In this document: positions 1 through 8,270 of the stretch, one piece after another
Layout: each line of letters begins with the position of its first letter
Position numbering within the stretch: the stretch's first letter is position 1
Assembly (NCBI RefSeq): GCF_017329605.1
Contig: NZ_JAFMTY010000009.1
Coordinates: forward strand, 44,108-108,107
Source: Alicyclobacillus fructus
GTDB lineage: Bacteria > Bacillota > Bacilli > Alicyclobacillales > Alicyclobacillaceae
Reading direction: 5' to 3'
DNA: 64,000 bases
Notes under the pieces: model-generated
Seen by the model: only the letters and a program-made list of their open reading frames with translations
Database searches by the model: none
Told to the model about the DNA's origin: nothing
Position numbers and translations under genes: made by a program

Positions 1-646
1 CCGCCAGGACCTGAATCTCCACGTGGCGCATCCGTTCAATATATTTTTCAATGTAAATGCCAGAATTGCCAAACGACGCTTCCGCCTCTCGCCGCGCCGC
101 ATCGTAGGCCTTGCGAAGCTCCGCTTCGTCGCGCACGACGCGGATCCCGCGCCCGCCGCCTCCCGCCGTGGCCTTGATAATGAGCGGATACCCGATCGCA
201 TTCGCGATGGCCAGCGCTTCTTCCAGAGACTCCACGAGGCCCTCGCTGCCCGGAACGGTCGGCACCCCCGCCTTGCGCATGGTCATCTTCGCCGTCGATT
301 TGTCGCCCATAAGTTCAATGGCCTTCGGGCTTGGTCCGATGAACGTGATGCCACACGCCTCGCACGCTTCGGCGAAATCGCTGTTCTCCGAGAGAAATCC
401 GTACCCCGGATGCACCGCATCCACGCCGCACAGCGTCGCCACCGACATCACGCTGGGGATGTTGAGGTAGCTCATCTTGGCCGGTGGCGGCCCAATGCAG
501 TAGGCCTCGTCCGCCATGCGCACGTGCAGCGCATCCCGATCCGCCGTGGAATACACGGCGACCGTCTCAATCCCCAGTTCGCGACATGCTCGGATCACGC
601 GCACCGCGATCTCGCCGCGATTCGCGATCAACACGCGCTTGAACAT
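1..646 (-). CDS. accC: Biotin carboxylase subunit of acetyl-CoA carboxylase (N-terminal part, runs off the left edge)
   Basis: Carboxylates the biotin carried by AccB using ATP and bicarbonate, the first half-reaction of malonyl-CoA synthesis for fatty acids. Only about 215 of the usual ~450 residues are inside the window. The visible part begins [14 protein letters not shown] and reaches the ATP-grasp glycine loop ([14 protein letters not shown], near residue 160). The ATG at 644-646 follows AAGGAG at a good distance. It lies 45 bp downstream of accB, the standard accBC pair, and behind spoIIIAH as in B. subtilis. The C-terminal half cannot be judged. Confidence 0.97.
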   Translation of the reverse strand, partial: MFKRVLIANRGEIAVRVIRACRELGIETVAVYSTADRDALHVRMADEAYCIGPPPAKMSYLNIPSVMSVATLCGVDAVHPGYGFLSENSDFAEACEACGITFIGPSPKAIELMGDKSTAKMTMRKAGVPTVPGSEGLVESLEEALAIANAIGYPLIIKATAGGGGRGIRVVRDEAELRKAYDAARREAEASFGNSGIYIEKYIERMRHVEIQVLA

Positions 647-691
647 CCACGGCTCTCCTTCACCCAGACAGATTTCGAACGAATGCCGCCC

Positions 692-1150
<459 letters not shown>

Positions 1151-1213
1151 CGTCAGCAACCCATCGTCTCTCCCCGATCCGGATCTCCAAGTCCATCTGA
1201 CAAGGTCCTCACG

Positions 1214-1242
1214 AGTATACCACAGGGACGCCTGCGGTTCTA
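1214..1242 (-). promoter_or_regulatory. Candidate sigma-A promoter of accBC
   Basis: On the minus strand a TATACT -10 box (1214-1219) lies 17 bp from a weak -35 hexamer TAGAAC (1237-1242), just downstream of the spoIIIAH terminator. The -10 is strong and the -35 poor. Position between an upstream terminator and accB supports it. Confidence 0.45.
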
Positions 1243-1260
1243 GGGAATGGAAGAACGTAG

Positions 1261-1286
1261 AAAGCCGCCACCCTGCGGTGACGGCT
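1261..1286 (-). terminator. Terminator of the spoIIIA operon
   Basis: The minus transcript forms a 10-bp stem (AGCCGTCACC with GGTGGCGGCT, one G-U pair) closed by a GCAG loop and followed by TTTCTACGTTCTT. It begins 16 bp after the spoIIIAH stop codon. Confidence 0.75.
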
Positions 1287-1302
1287 CCTCTGCGGCGAAG
1301 AT

Positions 1303-1863
1303 TCACGCGTGCGGCTTGACGGAAATGTTGAAGATGGAGGTATCCAACTGCTGGCTGACGATGTTCATGATTTTCACGGCGTCCGCTTTCGAGAGGTGGT
1401 TCGTCTCCACGTACACCGTGAAGGTCGTCTGATTCTTGTCCGGTGCAATCACGGCGTTCTTGTATCCCTCCGCGATCACGGCCTGCGTGGCCTGCTGCAA
1501 ACTGTTGTAGAGGGCCTCCTCCTCGCCGAGTTGCTTCTGGGCCTCGGCGATCTGCGCCTGGGACGCGTTGTTGTTCGCGATGATCGCCTGGTCATTGCTG
1601 ATTCTCTGGCTGATCTCGTTGTTCACCGAAGCTTGGAGCGCGTTGTACCAGTTGTCCGCGCTCGACACGTTCGACCCGGTCGAAGATTGCGTCTGGTTTG
1701 AAACCTGCGTCGCATTCGTCGGGCTGGTCGTCACCGTGGGTGTCGTCGCGTTCGACGGGTTCGTGGACGTCGTGCTGGTCTGGTTGTTCATCGTGTAGTA
1801 GCCAATCAGCATCAGGCTCAGCACCATCATCGTCGACAACCACACCGTCTGCCGTTTCACCAT
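1303..1863 (-). CDS. spoIIIAH: Stage III sporulation protein AH (SpoIIIQ-binding channel component)
   Basis: Mother-cell membrane protein that, in B. subtilis, binds forespore SpoIIQ across the intermembrane space to form the feeding channel. It has one N-terminal membrane segment (about residues 6-24), a Ser/Thr/Asn-rich linker, a predicted helical stretch rich in Gln/Ala and a C-terminal YscJ/FliF-like ring domain ending in NISVKPHA. The ATG at 1861-1863 is chosen because AGGAGG lies 9 nt upstream; the ATG at 1872 abuts AGGAGG directly and cannot use it. At 186 residues it is slightly shorter than the B. subtilis protein. Last gene of the operon. Confidence 0.93.
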   Translation of the reverse strand: MVKRQTVWLSTMMVLSLMLIGYYTMNNQTSTTSTNPSNATTPTVTTSPTNATQVSNQTQSSTGSNVSSADNWYNALQASVNNEISQRISNDQAIIANNNASQAQIAEAQKQLGEEEALYNSLQQATQAVIAEGYKNAVIAPDKNQTTFTVYVETNHLSKADAVKIMNIVSQQLDTSIFNISVKPHA

Positions 1864-1887
1864 CGCATGCATCCTCCTAATCTCCGT

Positions 1888-2346
1888 CTAGTCACCCTTT
1901 TGAGGTTCGACAGTAATCTTATATGCGGGCACGTCCAACACATTCGTAATGACGTCCACGATTTCTGTTTTCGCTTGCACAAAGTCGTCGGCGTCCACCG
2001 TCACCAACACGCCCAGGACACCGACCCCATTCGAACCTCCGCTCGCCAACTGGCCGTTCTGCGCGAGCGTCACGAGCACCGAGACCGCATTCACCCCTGG
2101 CAGTTTGTCCAGCATCGATTGCAGCTCGTTCTCGTAAAACGAAGCAATCGATACGAGCTCCTCAGGCCCCTGCGATCCGCTCGCCGCGTTCGCCTGCCAG
2201 AGGGAACCCGTGCCATTGAGAACCGTCGACGTGCTCGCGGGCTGGGATCGCGACCCAGGCCATACCCAGCTGAAGGCCAACAGGACGACACCGAGCGCTC
2301 CCAGGGCTACGAGCCCTCGCTGTTTGAGAAGCAGATTCCAGTTCAT
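1888..2346 (-). CDS. spoIIIAG: Stage III sporulation protein AG
   Basis: Ring-forming component of the SpoIIIA-SpoIIQ channel in the mother-cell membrane. At 152 residues it is shorter than B. subtilis SpoIIIAG (~229). It has an N-terminal membrane segment (about residues 12-29), a linker, then the ring-building motif region with VSVLVTLAQNG and a C-terminal strand pair ending YKITVEPQKGD. Its ATG overlaps the spoIIIAF stop (ATGA), implying coupled translation. The short linker before the ring domain is the main difference from the Bacillus protein. Confidence 0.92.
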   Translation of the reverse strand: MNWNLLLKQRGLVALGALGVVLLAFSWVWPGSRSQPASTSTVLNGTGSLWQANAASGSQGPEELVSIASFYENELQSMLDKLPGVNAVSVLVTLAQNGQLASGGSNGVGVLGVLVTVDADDFVQAKTEIVDVITNVLDVPAYKITVEPQKGD

Positions 2347-2876
2347 CCGGGCGAATCTCCCTTGTCCTGCACCTCGACCTGCGCCGGTTCAAGGCCAAGT
2401 TGCGACGCGATGATCTCTCGGATCTCCACTGCGTCCACCATTCCTGCGGGCCGAACCCAGACGTCCACCGTCATCCGATCGGCGCTCGTGGGATGCGCGA
2501 CGGTCACCTTGACCACCTCCGAACGAATCGGCTCGGGCAGAGACGCCTCCGCCCATTCGGCGAGATACAGGGCGGCATCCTGCGTCTCTGCCTGGTGAAG
2601 CGCCTCGGCATAACGTTGCGCGTCGCGATCCTCGGCCTGCGAAGCCTGTGCGGCCGAGTTGCCAAATAAAAGAGCCGACGCCCGAGTCGTCGCATTCTCC
2701 GCCCATGCACCGTGAAGCGCCGGGACGATGGGACTCAAAATCGCCGCCAAGAGCGCCACGCCCACCGTCATCCGGACGTAGCGCACCAGCGCGCCGGACG
2801 GCAGCATCATTTCCGCGATCCCGCCGATGAGAGCGATGGCCACGACCTGCCTCAGCCAGTCTCCGACCCCTGTCAT
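2343..2876 (-). CDS. spoIIIAF: Stage III sporulation protein AF
   Basis: Membrane protein of the SpoIIIA complex, 177 residues. Two N-terminal hydrophobic segments (about residues 6-24 and 33-52: VVAIALIGGIAEMML, VALLAAILSPIVP) are followed by a soluble domain ending near AQVEVQDKGDSPG. The ATG at 2874-2876 overlaps the spoIIIAE stop (ATGA); the longer upstream ORF lies inside spoIIIAE and is not used. Identification rests on the N-terminal pattern and operon position. Confidence 0.92.
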   Translation of the reverse strand: MTGVGDWLRQVVAIALIGGIAEMMLPSGALVRYVRMTVGVALLAAILSPIVPALHGAWAENATTRASALLFGNSAAQASQAEDRDAQRYAEALHQAETQDAALYLAEWAEASLPEPIRSEVVKVTVAHPTSADRMTVDVWVRPAGMVDAVEIREIIASQLGLEPAQVEVQDKGDSPG

Positions 2877-4096
2877 GCCGTGATCACCGCCAAATTGGCC
2901 GCCGCCAAAAGAATACAGATGGCGAAGAAGAACATGAGCGCCACCGTCGCCACCGATGCAAACACGAGCAGCATGGTCCGCCCGAGCGCCCCGAGACACG
3001 CGATGATGGGCGTCTCGCCGACAGGCTGCATCACCGCCGCGCTCGCCGAATACATCGCGGAGACCGCGAGGATTTTCACCGCGGGAAACGCCGCGAGGAG
3101 TGCGATCACGACAAGCCCCGCGATTCCGACTGCGTTTTTGACCAGAAGGGATGCGCCAAGCACCGTTTCCGCCGCATCCGAGATGGCCTTGCCCACGACA
3201 GGGACAAACGTTCCAACCCCGAATTTCATGGTCCTAAGCGCCAGGCCGTCCGCGATTCCGCGCCCCGTCCCCTGCACCGTGGTCACGCCCACGAAGATCA
3301 CGAGGGCAAAGCTCAGAACCGCAAGCCCCGCGGTGCGCGCCAGGGAAGCGAGCCGCGTCAAAGGATAGCGCGGAGCCATGGAAGACGCCAGATCCAGGAC
3401 GGCGGCCAAAAACACCATCGGAAAGACGACGAGAAAGACGACATTGGAGACGAAGTGCACGCAAAAGATCAGCATCGGTTGAAAGAAGGCCGCGGACGCG
3501 AACGATCCCGACCCCGCCAATAGCGCGATGGACACGGGCATCGTCGCGAGCATGAAATGGTTCATCGACTCGATGGCCTGCCGCGCCGATCCAAAGGTTT
3601 CGACGAGCGATCTCGCCACCAGCGCCGCAAGCACGAACGACACCACCATCTGCGCCACTTCGCCCACGGACTCCTCGGCAAAGGACGCCTGCATCATGCG
3701 GAGGAGCGCCGCCGCGACGCAGAGGATGAGAATCCCCCCGAACAGGCCGAGATCGTCGACGACCTCCTGAAAGAAATAGTGCAGCACCCCCGACACGATG
3801 CCGTGAAACGACGGCCCCCCGTGCTCAAGGACCGACTGGATCAGCGACTGGCCCCGGGCGTGGGGCAGAAAGCCCCCGTATTGGGCCTCAAGCTGTTGCC
3901 AGTAGGCGTCGATGGAGTGCGTATCGACGTGATCGAGCTCGCTCTCAGCGGTCTTCTGGAGGATTTGCTCGGCGGACTGTTCTGCGGACTGCGCCGGTTC
4001 ACCGCCGGCCGAGTCGCCCCAAATCCAAGCCGGGAGCACGACGAGGCTCACCAGCGATGTGCCGAGCGCGACGAACCATCGCCACCGCTTCCACAC
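2873..4096 (-). CDS. spoIIIAE: Stage III sporulation protein AE
   Basis: Largest polytopic membrane protein of the SpoIIIA channel (407 residues, family length ~400). It starts with a signal-peptide-like segment (residues 5-24). A Glu/Gln-rich soluble stretch (about 30-110) follows, then six or seven hydrophobic segments to the C-terminus. The GTG at 4094-4096 follows AAGGAG by 10 nt. In B. subtilis it is made under sigma-E in the mother cell. It sits 13 bp after spoIIIAD in an unbroken operon. Confidence 0.95.
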   Translation of the reverse strand: MWKRWRWFVALGTSLVSLVVLPAWIWGDSAGGEPAQSAEQSAEQILQKTAESELDHVDTHSIDAYWQQLEAQYGGFLPHARGQSLIQSVLEHGGPSFHGIVSGVLHYFFQEVVDDLGLFGGILILCVAAALLRMMQASFAEESVGEVAQMVVSFVLAALVARSLVETFGSARQAIESMNHFMLATMPVSIALLAGSGSFASAAFFQPMLIFCVHFVSNVVFLVVFPMVFLAAVLDLASSMAPRYPLTRLASLARTAGLAVLSFALVIFVGVTTVQGTGRGIADGLALRTMKFGVGTFVPVVGKAISDAAETVLGASLLVKNAVGIAGLVVIALLAAFPAVKILAVSAMYSASAAVMQPVGETPIIACLGALGRTMLLVFASVATVALMFFFAICILLAAANLAVITA

Positions 4097-4109
4097 AAGC
4101 CTCGCTCCT

Positions 4110-4496
4110 TCACGGAATCATGTGGACGATCACGTCGAGCACGTCCTTGAAGATGGGCAGCGCCAGGAGGACGATGCCGATCTTCCCGGCGAGCTCGATC
4201 CTCCCGCCAAGGGCGGATTCGCCGGCATCGCGGGCGATGTCGGCCGCAAATTCGACGACGTAGGCAATGCCGAGAATGCGGATCAGCGTCTGAAGGAACA
4301 CCTGGTTCATCTTCGCCGCGGACGTCAACTGCTGAAAGGTATCGAGCGCGCCCGAGATGGATCGCACCAACAGAAGCAGAATGATCACGCCCGCGAACAA
4401 ACTGACGAGCGTCGCAAAGGATGGCATCTGTTGGCGAAGAAGCGTCGCGAGAATCGTGGCCGTCAGCCCAATGCCAATGATCTGAACGATGTGCAC
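4110..4496 (-). CDS. spoIIIAD: Stage III sporulation protein AD
   Basis: Small polytopic membrane protein of the SpoIIIA channel, 128 residues with three to four hydrophobic segments. The GTG at 4494-4496 (MHIVQIIGIGLTA) is preferred because AGGTG lies about 7 nt upstream and the N-terminus then matches the family. A GTG three codons earlier (4505) is possible but has no ribosome-binding site. Adjacent to spoIIIAC, with which it is similar in topology. Confidence 0.93.
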   Translation of the reverse strand: MHIVQIIGIGLTATILATLLRQQMPSFATLVSLFAGVIILLLLVRSISGALDTFQQLTSAAKMNQVFLQTLIRILGIAYVVEFAADIARDAGESALGGRIELAGKIGIVLLALPIFKDVLDVIVHMIP

Positions 4497-4505
4497 GCCA
4501 TTCAC

Positions 4506-4709
4506 CTACTGCAGCAGGAACACGCTGGTAATTTCGTGATACAGGTGATCGACGTATCCAATCACGATCACGAACACGGCCACCAACCCAGCCAGCGTGG
4601 CCCAGTGCGCGAAGTCCTCTTTGCCGCTCTGTTTCAGCACGGTGTGAAAGATGGCCGCAATAAAGCCGACGGCGAAAATTCGAAACAGATCCCGAATCTC
4701 GGGCGACAT
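4506..4709 (-). CDS. spoIIIAC: Stage III sporulation protein AC
   Basis: A 67-residue protein with two membrane segments (about residues 9-27 and 37-58), the typical SpoIIIAC size. The ATG at 4707-4709 (MSPEIRDLFRIFA) follows GAGGGG by 7 nt; a GTG immediately before is an alternative. Component of the mother-cell SpoIIIA complex. Its stop is 9 bp from the chosen spoIIIAD start. Confidence 0.93.
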   Translation of the reverse strand: MSPEIRDLFRIFAVGFIAAIFHTVLKQSGKEDFAHWATLAGLVAVFVIVIGYVDHLYHEITSVFLLQ

Positions 4710-4758
4710 CACGCATCCCCTCTTTTCGCGCACCTTTGCGCCGTGCATCGGCCGGGGC

Positions 4759-5271
4759 CTACAGGAGTAAAAGGACAATGAATGCGCCGGCGAGGGCCCC
4801 GAAGGACTGCCAGAGACGGGCCCCTCGCTCCGCCTCGTCCTGCGCCGCCTGAATGGCCAATTCCAGATCCGCGCGCGCCGCGAGAAATGGCTGCTGCAGG
4901 TGGTCGCGATCCGCGACCGCGATCGAGCGCAACAGGCGATAGAACGGCTCTGCGTCGCCGTCCTGCAGCGCCCCTCCTGACGTCGACGCGAGTGACACGC
5001 CCTCGACGGCGCGCCCAGGCCATTCGTCGGAGCGGCCCAGCGCGTCCGCCAGCGCCATCAGCCACGCCCCGCACCATCCTTCGAGCCTAGCGCCCACGGC
5101 CTTCAGCGCTTCCGGAATGGGCGCCGCGTGATATTCGACCTCGCTCTGCAGTTCCATCACCGCCTGCAACAACTGCCGTAAGGCCCTTGGACGATCCCGG
5201 TAACCCTGGGCCATTCGAAGCCCAATCAGCGTGCATGCGATCAACACCAGCGCGGCACCCGCGAGCTTCAT
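4759..5271 (-). CDS. spoIIIAB: Stage III sporulation protein AB
   Basis: A 170-residue protein with an N-terminal membrane anchor (residues 4-20), a helical cytoplasmic domain resembling type II secretion F-like folds, and a hydrophobic C-terminus (LAGAFIVLLLL). In B. subtilis it belongs to the SpoIIIA channel and is thought to link the SpoIIIAA ATPase to the membrane. It lies 6 bp after spoIIIAA. Identified by length, topology and operon place. Confidence 0.93.
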   Translation of the reverse strand: MKLAGAALVLIACTLIGLRMAQGYRDRPRALRQLLQAVMELQSEVEYHAAPIPEALKAVGARLEGWCGAWLMALADALGRSDEWPGRAVEGVSLASTSGGALQDGDAEPFYRLLRSIAVADRDHLQQPFLAARADLELAIQAAQDEAERGARLWQSFGALAGAFIVLLLL

Positions 5272-5277
5272 CTCCCG

Positions 5278-6276
5278 TCATCGCCCTCCGCGGCCGAGCG
5301 GTTTCCCTTCGGCGTCGAGAACAGCCTCAATCGTGCCCGGGCCATGCCGGCGGCTCAGCACGATGTAGCGATCGAATGCGCGCGCGTCAAACAGCGGCTC
5401 CATGCCCGGCCTGCGCCGCCACGCCTCGAGCGAAGCCGCGTGCGCCGTGGCCACCACCGCCACCCCCGCCAGCGATGCCTCCAGCACGGCCTCCGCGTCC
5501 TCGACCCGGCCGATCTCGTCCGTCACCACCACGCGCGGAGACAGGCTGCGAATCGCCATCATCATGCCCTCCGCCTTCGGGCATCCGTCGAGCACGTCCA
5601 CGCGGGGGCCGAGATCGAACTGGGGAATGCCGTCGACACTGCCGGCGATCTCGGAGCGCTCGTCGATCACGGCCACCTTCAAGCCGGCTTCACCGGGCGC
5701 GAAGTCGCCGTAACTGAACCGGCGCGCCACGTCTCGCACGAGGGTGGTCTTCCCGCATTGCGGCGGCGAGAGCACGAGCGACGAGAGCGGCCGATGCGAG
5801 CCGCGATCGTACACGTAAGGCAGAAGGGCCCTGGCGGCGCCTGGGTGATCGCGCGAAAGTCGAATATTGAGCGAGGTGACATGGCGGAAGGCGCGCACCC
5901 GACCGCTTTCCACCACGGCGCGTCCCGCGATACCCACTCGATGTCCACCGGGCAGGGTGACGAATCCCTGGCGCATGTCTTCTTCGACCGCATATCGAGA
6001 AAACTGCGTCAGGCGGTGCAACACATGGGACAACTCGCCGGCCGACACGCGCAACGAGCGGTCAGGGGACGTCGTCAGGCCGCCGTCTGGCGCCAAGAAG
6101 GTCGACCGCTGGCGCCAGCACAGTTCCAGCGGCTGTCCGACGCGAAGGCGAATTTCCTCAAGCTGTTCCAGCACGCCTTCGCCCAAGCTGGCAATGGCAA
6201 GCCCCATGTCCCGCGGCAACAAGTCGATTGCCTGCGCCAACGCGGAATTGGAAGGGCCCGATCGCGCCACCGACAT
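5278..6276 (-). CDS. spoIIIAA: Stage III sporulation protein AA, secretion-type ATPase
   Basis: First gene of the spoIIIA operon. It encodes a cytoplasmic ATPase related to type II/IV secretion motors that drives the feeding channel. Walker A SPPQCGKTT lies near residue 172 (Gln replaces the usual Gly before Cys-Gly-Lys) and the Walker B-like VVVTDEIGR near 255. 332 residues from the ATG at 6274-6276, which has AGGGGG about 8 nt upstream; a GTG three codons earlier is possible. The promoter region to its right contains a sigma-E-like element. Confidence 0.95.
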   Translation of the reverse strand: MSVARSGPSNSALAQAIDLLPRDMGLAIASLGEGVLEQLEEIRLRVGQPLELCWRQRSTFLAPDGGLTTSPDRSLRVSAGELSHVLHRLTQFSRYAVEEDMRQGFVTLPGGHRVGIAGRAVVESGRVRAFRHVTSLNIRLSRDHPGAARALLPYVYDRGSHRPLSSLVLSPPQCGKTTLVRDVARRFSYGDFAPGEAGLKVAVIDERSEIAGSVDGIPQFDLGPRVDVLDGCPKAEGMMMAIRSLSPRVVVTDEIGRVEDAEAVLEASLAGVAVVATAHAASLEAWRRRPGMEPLFDARAFDRYIVLSRRHGPGTIEAVLDAEGKPLGRGGR

Positions 6277-6295
6277 GCCGTCCACCCCCTGCCTA

Positions 6296-6329
6296 GTCCA
6301 TGTATATGGACGGGCGTGCGCCTGTATGC
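6296..6329 (-). promoter_or_regulatory. Candidate sigma-E promoter and dyad upstream of spoIIIAA
   Basis: On the minus strand GCATACA (6323-6329) and CATATACA (6301-6308) are separated by 14 bp, resembling the sigma-E -35 and -10 elements; the -10 has two mismatches to CATACANT. A perfect 6-bp dyad GTCCAT-GTAT-ATGGAC (6296-6311) overlaps the -10 and could be an operator. Sigma-E control of spoIIIA is established in B. subtilis; this placement is inference. Confidence 0.4.
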
Positions 6330-6398
6330 GAAGGGACGGTGAGCCGGAACCCCAAATGAGGTCACTGCATTGAATGAGGAGAAGAGCGGGGAGGGTCG

Positions 6399-6500
6399 AT
6401 GGTGGATCTGTCCTTGATCGTCCGATGGATCGTGGTCTTTCTGGTGATTTTTTTGCTCCTCATGGTGCTCGTGTTCAGCCTGATGCGCAAAAAGGCGTGA
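6399..6500 (+). CDS. 33-residue single-pass membrane peptide, function unknown
   Basis: Reads MVDLSLIVRWIV and on to SLMRKKA: one hydrophobic helix covering about residues 6-28 and a positively charged tail. ATG at 6399-6401 follows GGGGAGG by 4 nt, a strong ribosome-binding site, and the gene ends one base before a strong hairpin. It is divergent from spoIIIAA and convergent with efp. B. subtilis has a different small gene (yqhV) near this spot. I recognise no family. The ribosome-binding site, hydrophobicity and terminator make it credible, but an ORF this short could be chance. Confidence 0.5.
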   Translation: MVDLSLIVRWIVVFLVIFLLLMVLVFSLMRKKA

Positions 6501-6546
6501 AAAGGCCCGTGCGGAAGGCGACTCCCACCTGCCGCACGGGCCTTTT
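6500..6546. terminator. Bidirectional terminator between the 33-residue ORF and efp
   Basis: Perfect 15-bp inverted repeat AAAAGGCCCGTGCGG (6500-6514) and its complement (6532-6546) with a 17-nt loop. It is flanked by A on one side and T on the other, so it can serve both convergent transcripts. Confidence 0.85.
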
Positions 6547-6563
6547 CCTCGTGAAGCCCGATG

Positions 6564-7121
6564 TCACGCGCGCGAAACGTATTCGCCCGAACGCGTGTCG
6601 ATGATCACCTTGTCGCCCACGTTGATGAAGAACGGAACCTGGAGCGTGTAACCCGTCTCCACCGTCGCGGACTTGCTGCCGCCCGTGGCCGTATCGCCGC
6701 GGATCCCCGGCTCGGTGTCCGTCACCTCAAGCTCCACCGTATTGGGCAGATCGATGCCGATGATCTCGCCCTGGTACTGCACGACAAAGCAGTTCATGTT
6801 CTCCTTCAGGAAGTTCAGCTCGTACTCGAGCTGGGAACGAGGGATATTGATTTGCTCGTACGTCTCCGTATCCATGAACGTGTAGTTTTCGCCGTCGTTG
6901 TACAGGTACTGCATCTCGCGCGTTTCAATGCGGGCCCGCGGCACCTTCTCACCGGCGCGGAAGGTGGTCTCCCGAATCGCGCCCGTCTTCACATTCTTCA
7001 ACTTCGTCCGCACGAACGCCGAGCCCTTGCCCGGTTTCACGTGCATGAACTCGATCACGCGCCAGACCGATCCATCGTATTCAATGGTCGTCCCGTTGCG
7101 AAAATCGTTGCTCGAAATCAT
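6564..7121 (-). CDS. efp: Translation elongation factor P
   Basis: Relieves ribosome stalling at polyproline stretches. 185 residues, exactly family length. It has the N-terminal KOW-like domain with the modified-loop lysine in KPGKGSAFV (Lys32), two OB domains and the C-terminal [16 protein letters not shown] signature. ATG at 7119-7121 is preceded by GGAGGG. Downstream of aroQ by 26 bp on the same strand. Gene order aroQ-efp next to spoIIIAA matches B. subtilis. Confidence 0.98.
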   Translation of the reverse strand: MISSNDFRNGTTIEYDGSVWRVIEFMHVKPGKGSAFVRTKLKNVKTGAIRETTFRAGEKVPRARIETREMQYLYNDGENYTFMDTETYEQINIPRSQLEYELNFLKENMNCFVVQYQGEIIGIDLPNTVELEVTDTEPGIRGDTATGGSKSATVETGYTLQVPFFINVGDKVIIDTRSGEYVSRA

Positions 7122-7147
7122 GCGTCAAGCCCTCCAACCTTGTCATC

Positions 7148-7588
7148 TCACGGCTTCGGCTGGCAGAGAGCGAGCGTCGCCAACCGGTAGCCCTCGAGGC
7201 CAAGCCCCACGATCTGGCCCGTGACGACGTCACTCAGGACCAGTTGGTGCCGAAACGGCTCGCGGCGGTGCACATTCGAGATATGCACTTCGACCGTAGG
7301 CCGATCGATGTCTTCCAGACAATCGCGCAGCGCGTAGCTGTAATGCCCGAACGCGCCGGGATTGATGATGATGCCGTGCGCCCCGGGCCCGTACTGCTGC
7401 AGGAAGTCGATGAGCTCGCCTTCGTGGTTCGACTGTCGGTCGATCACGTCAAAGCCGAAGGGGGAGGCCGTGCTTCGAACCAACTCCACCACGTCCGCCA
7501 AGGTGCGCTGGCCGTACACTTCAGGCTTCCGGACACCCAACCGGTTCAAATTGGGGCCGTGCACGAGCAGAATGTAGCGATCCGCCAC
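7148..7588 (-). CDS. aroQ: 3-dehydroquinate dehydratase, type II
   Basis: Converts 3-dehydroquinate to 3-dehydroshikimate in the shikimate pathway (cytoplasm, dodecamer in the family). 146 residues. Signature motifs: GPNLNRLGVRKPEVYG with the catalytic tyrosine near residue 26, INPGAFGHYSYALRD, and EVHISNVHRREPFR with the catalytic histidine. Forms a probable operon with efp and is divergent from the histidine phosphatase gene. Confidence 0.97.
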   Translation of the reverse strand: MADRYILLVHGPNLNRLGVRKPEVYGQRTLADVVELVRSTASPFGFDVIDRQSNHEGELIDFLQQYGPGAHGIIINPGAFGHYSYALRDCLEDIDRPTVEVHISNVHRREPFRHQLVLSDVVTGQIVGLGLEGYRLATLALCQPKP

Positions 7589-7661
7589 AGCATTCCCCCC
7601 CCTTGTCCCAACCGTTCCAGCCAGAAAACCGCTCCCATTGTAACACAGCTGCGCAAAGGCT

Positions 7662-7670
7662 TGCTATACT
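7662..7670 (+). promoter_or_regulatory. Extended -10 promoter candidate for the histidine phosphatase gene
   Basis: TGCTATACT: an extended -10 (TG one base before TATACT) located 22 bp before the ATG at 7692, with AAGGAGG between. No convincing -35 hexamer is present, as is usual for extended -10 promoters. The transcript leader would be very short. Confidence 0.45.
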
Positions 7671-7691
7671 GGCTGTGAAGGAGGCCACAGG

Positions 7692-8270
7692 ATGGAAATC
7701 TGGCTCGTTCGTCACGGAGAAACCGACTGGAACGTCGAAGGGCGCGTTCAGGGATGGACCGACGTGCCCCTCAACGAAGTCGGCAAGCGCCAGGCGGATC
7801 GTCTTGCCGCGTGGCTCAAGTCCGTGCACTTTGACCATATCTATTCAAGCGATCTCGGCCGCGCCCTGGAGACCGCAGAGCGAGTAAGCCGCACCACCGG
7901 GGCGCCTGTGACCGTGCGGCCGTGCCTGAGGGAACACTATTTCGGCCAAGCCGAAGGGTTGCTCCGCACCGAGAGTCTTCGGCGGTTTCCGAACGGCGCC
8001 CCAGACCGCGAGCCGCCCGAGCAAGCCACCGAACGGATTCTGAAGTGCTTACGGGAGATCGCGCGCCAGCACCCGCACGGCCGTGTGCTCGTCGCCACCC
8101 ACGGAGGCGTCGTTCGCTCCGTCCTTCGCTTTATGGGCGTCGAATTTGCGACCATCGACAACACGAGCGTGACGCGCATCTCCGTCATCGGCGATACGTT
8201 CCATGCCCTCGGCGTCAACGAGACGCCGCATCTGGCAGACCTTCCCGCACTGCGTCAATCCAACGGATGA
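7692..8270 (+). CDS. Histidine phosphatase family protein (phosphoglycerate mutase-like)
   Basis: 192 residues with the phospho-accepting histidine in LVRHGE (His8), Glu81 in [10 protein letters not shown] and the second catalytic histidine in ATHGGV (His137). Members dephosphorylate small molecules such as phosphoserine, alpha-ribazole phosphate or phosphoglycerate; the substrate cannot be read from the sequence. AAGGAGG is 9 nt before the ATG. The 3' end overlaps the convergent gcvPB by 16 bp. Confidence 0.93.
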   Translation: MEIWLVRHGETDWNVEGRVQGWTDVPLNEVGKRQADRLAAWLKSVHFDHIYSSDLGRALETAERVSRTTGAPVTVRPCLREHYFGQAEGLLRTESLRRFPNGAPDREPPEQATERILKCLREIARQHPHGRVLVATHGGVVRSVLRFMGVEFATIDNTSVTRISVIGDTFHALGVNETPHLADLPALRQSNG

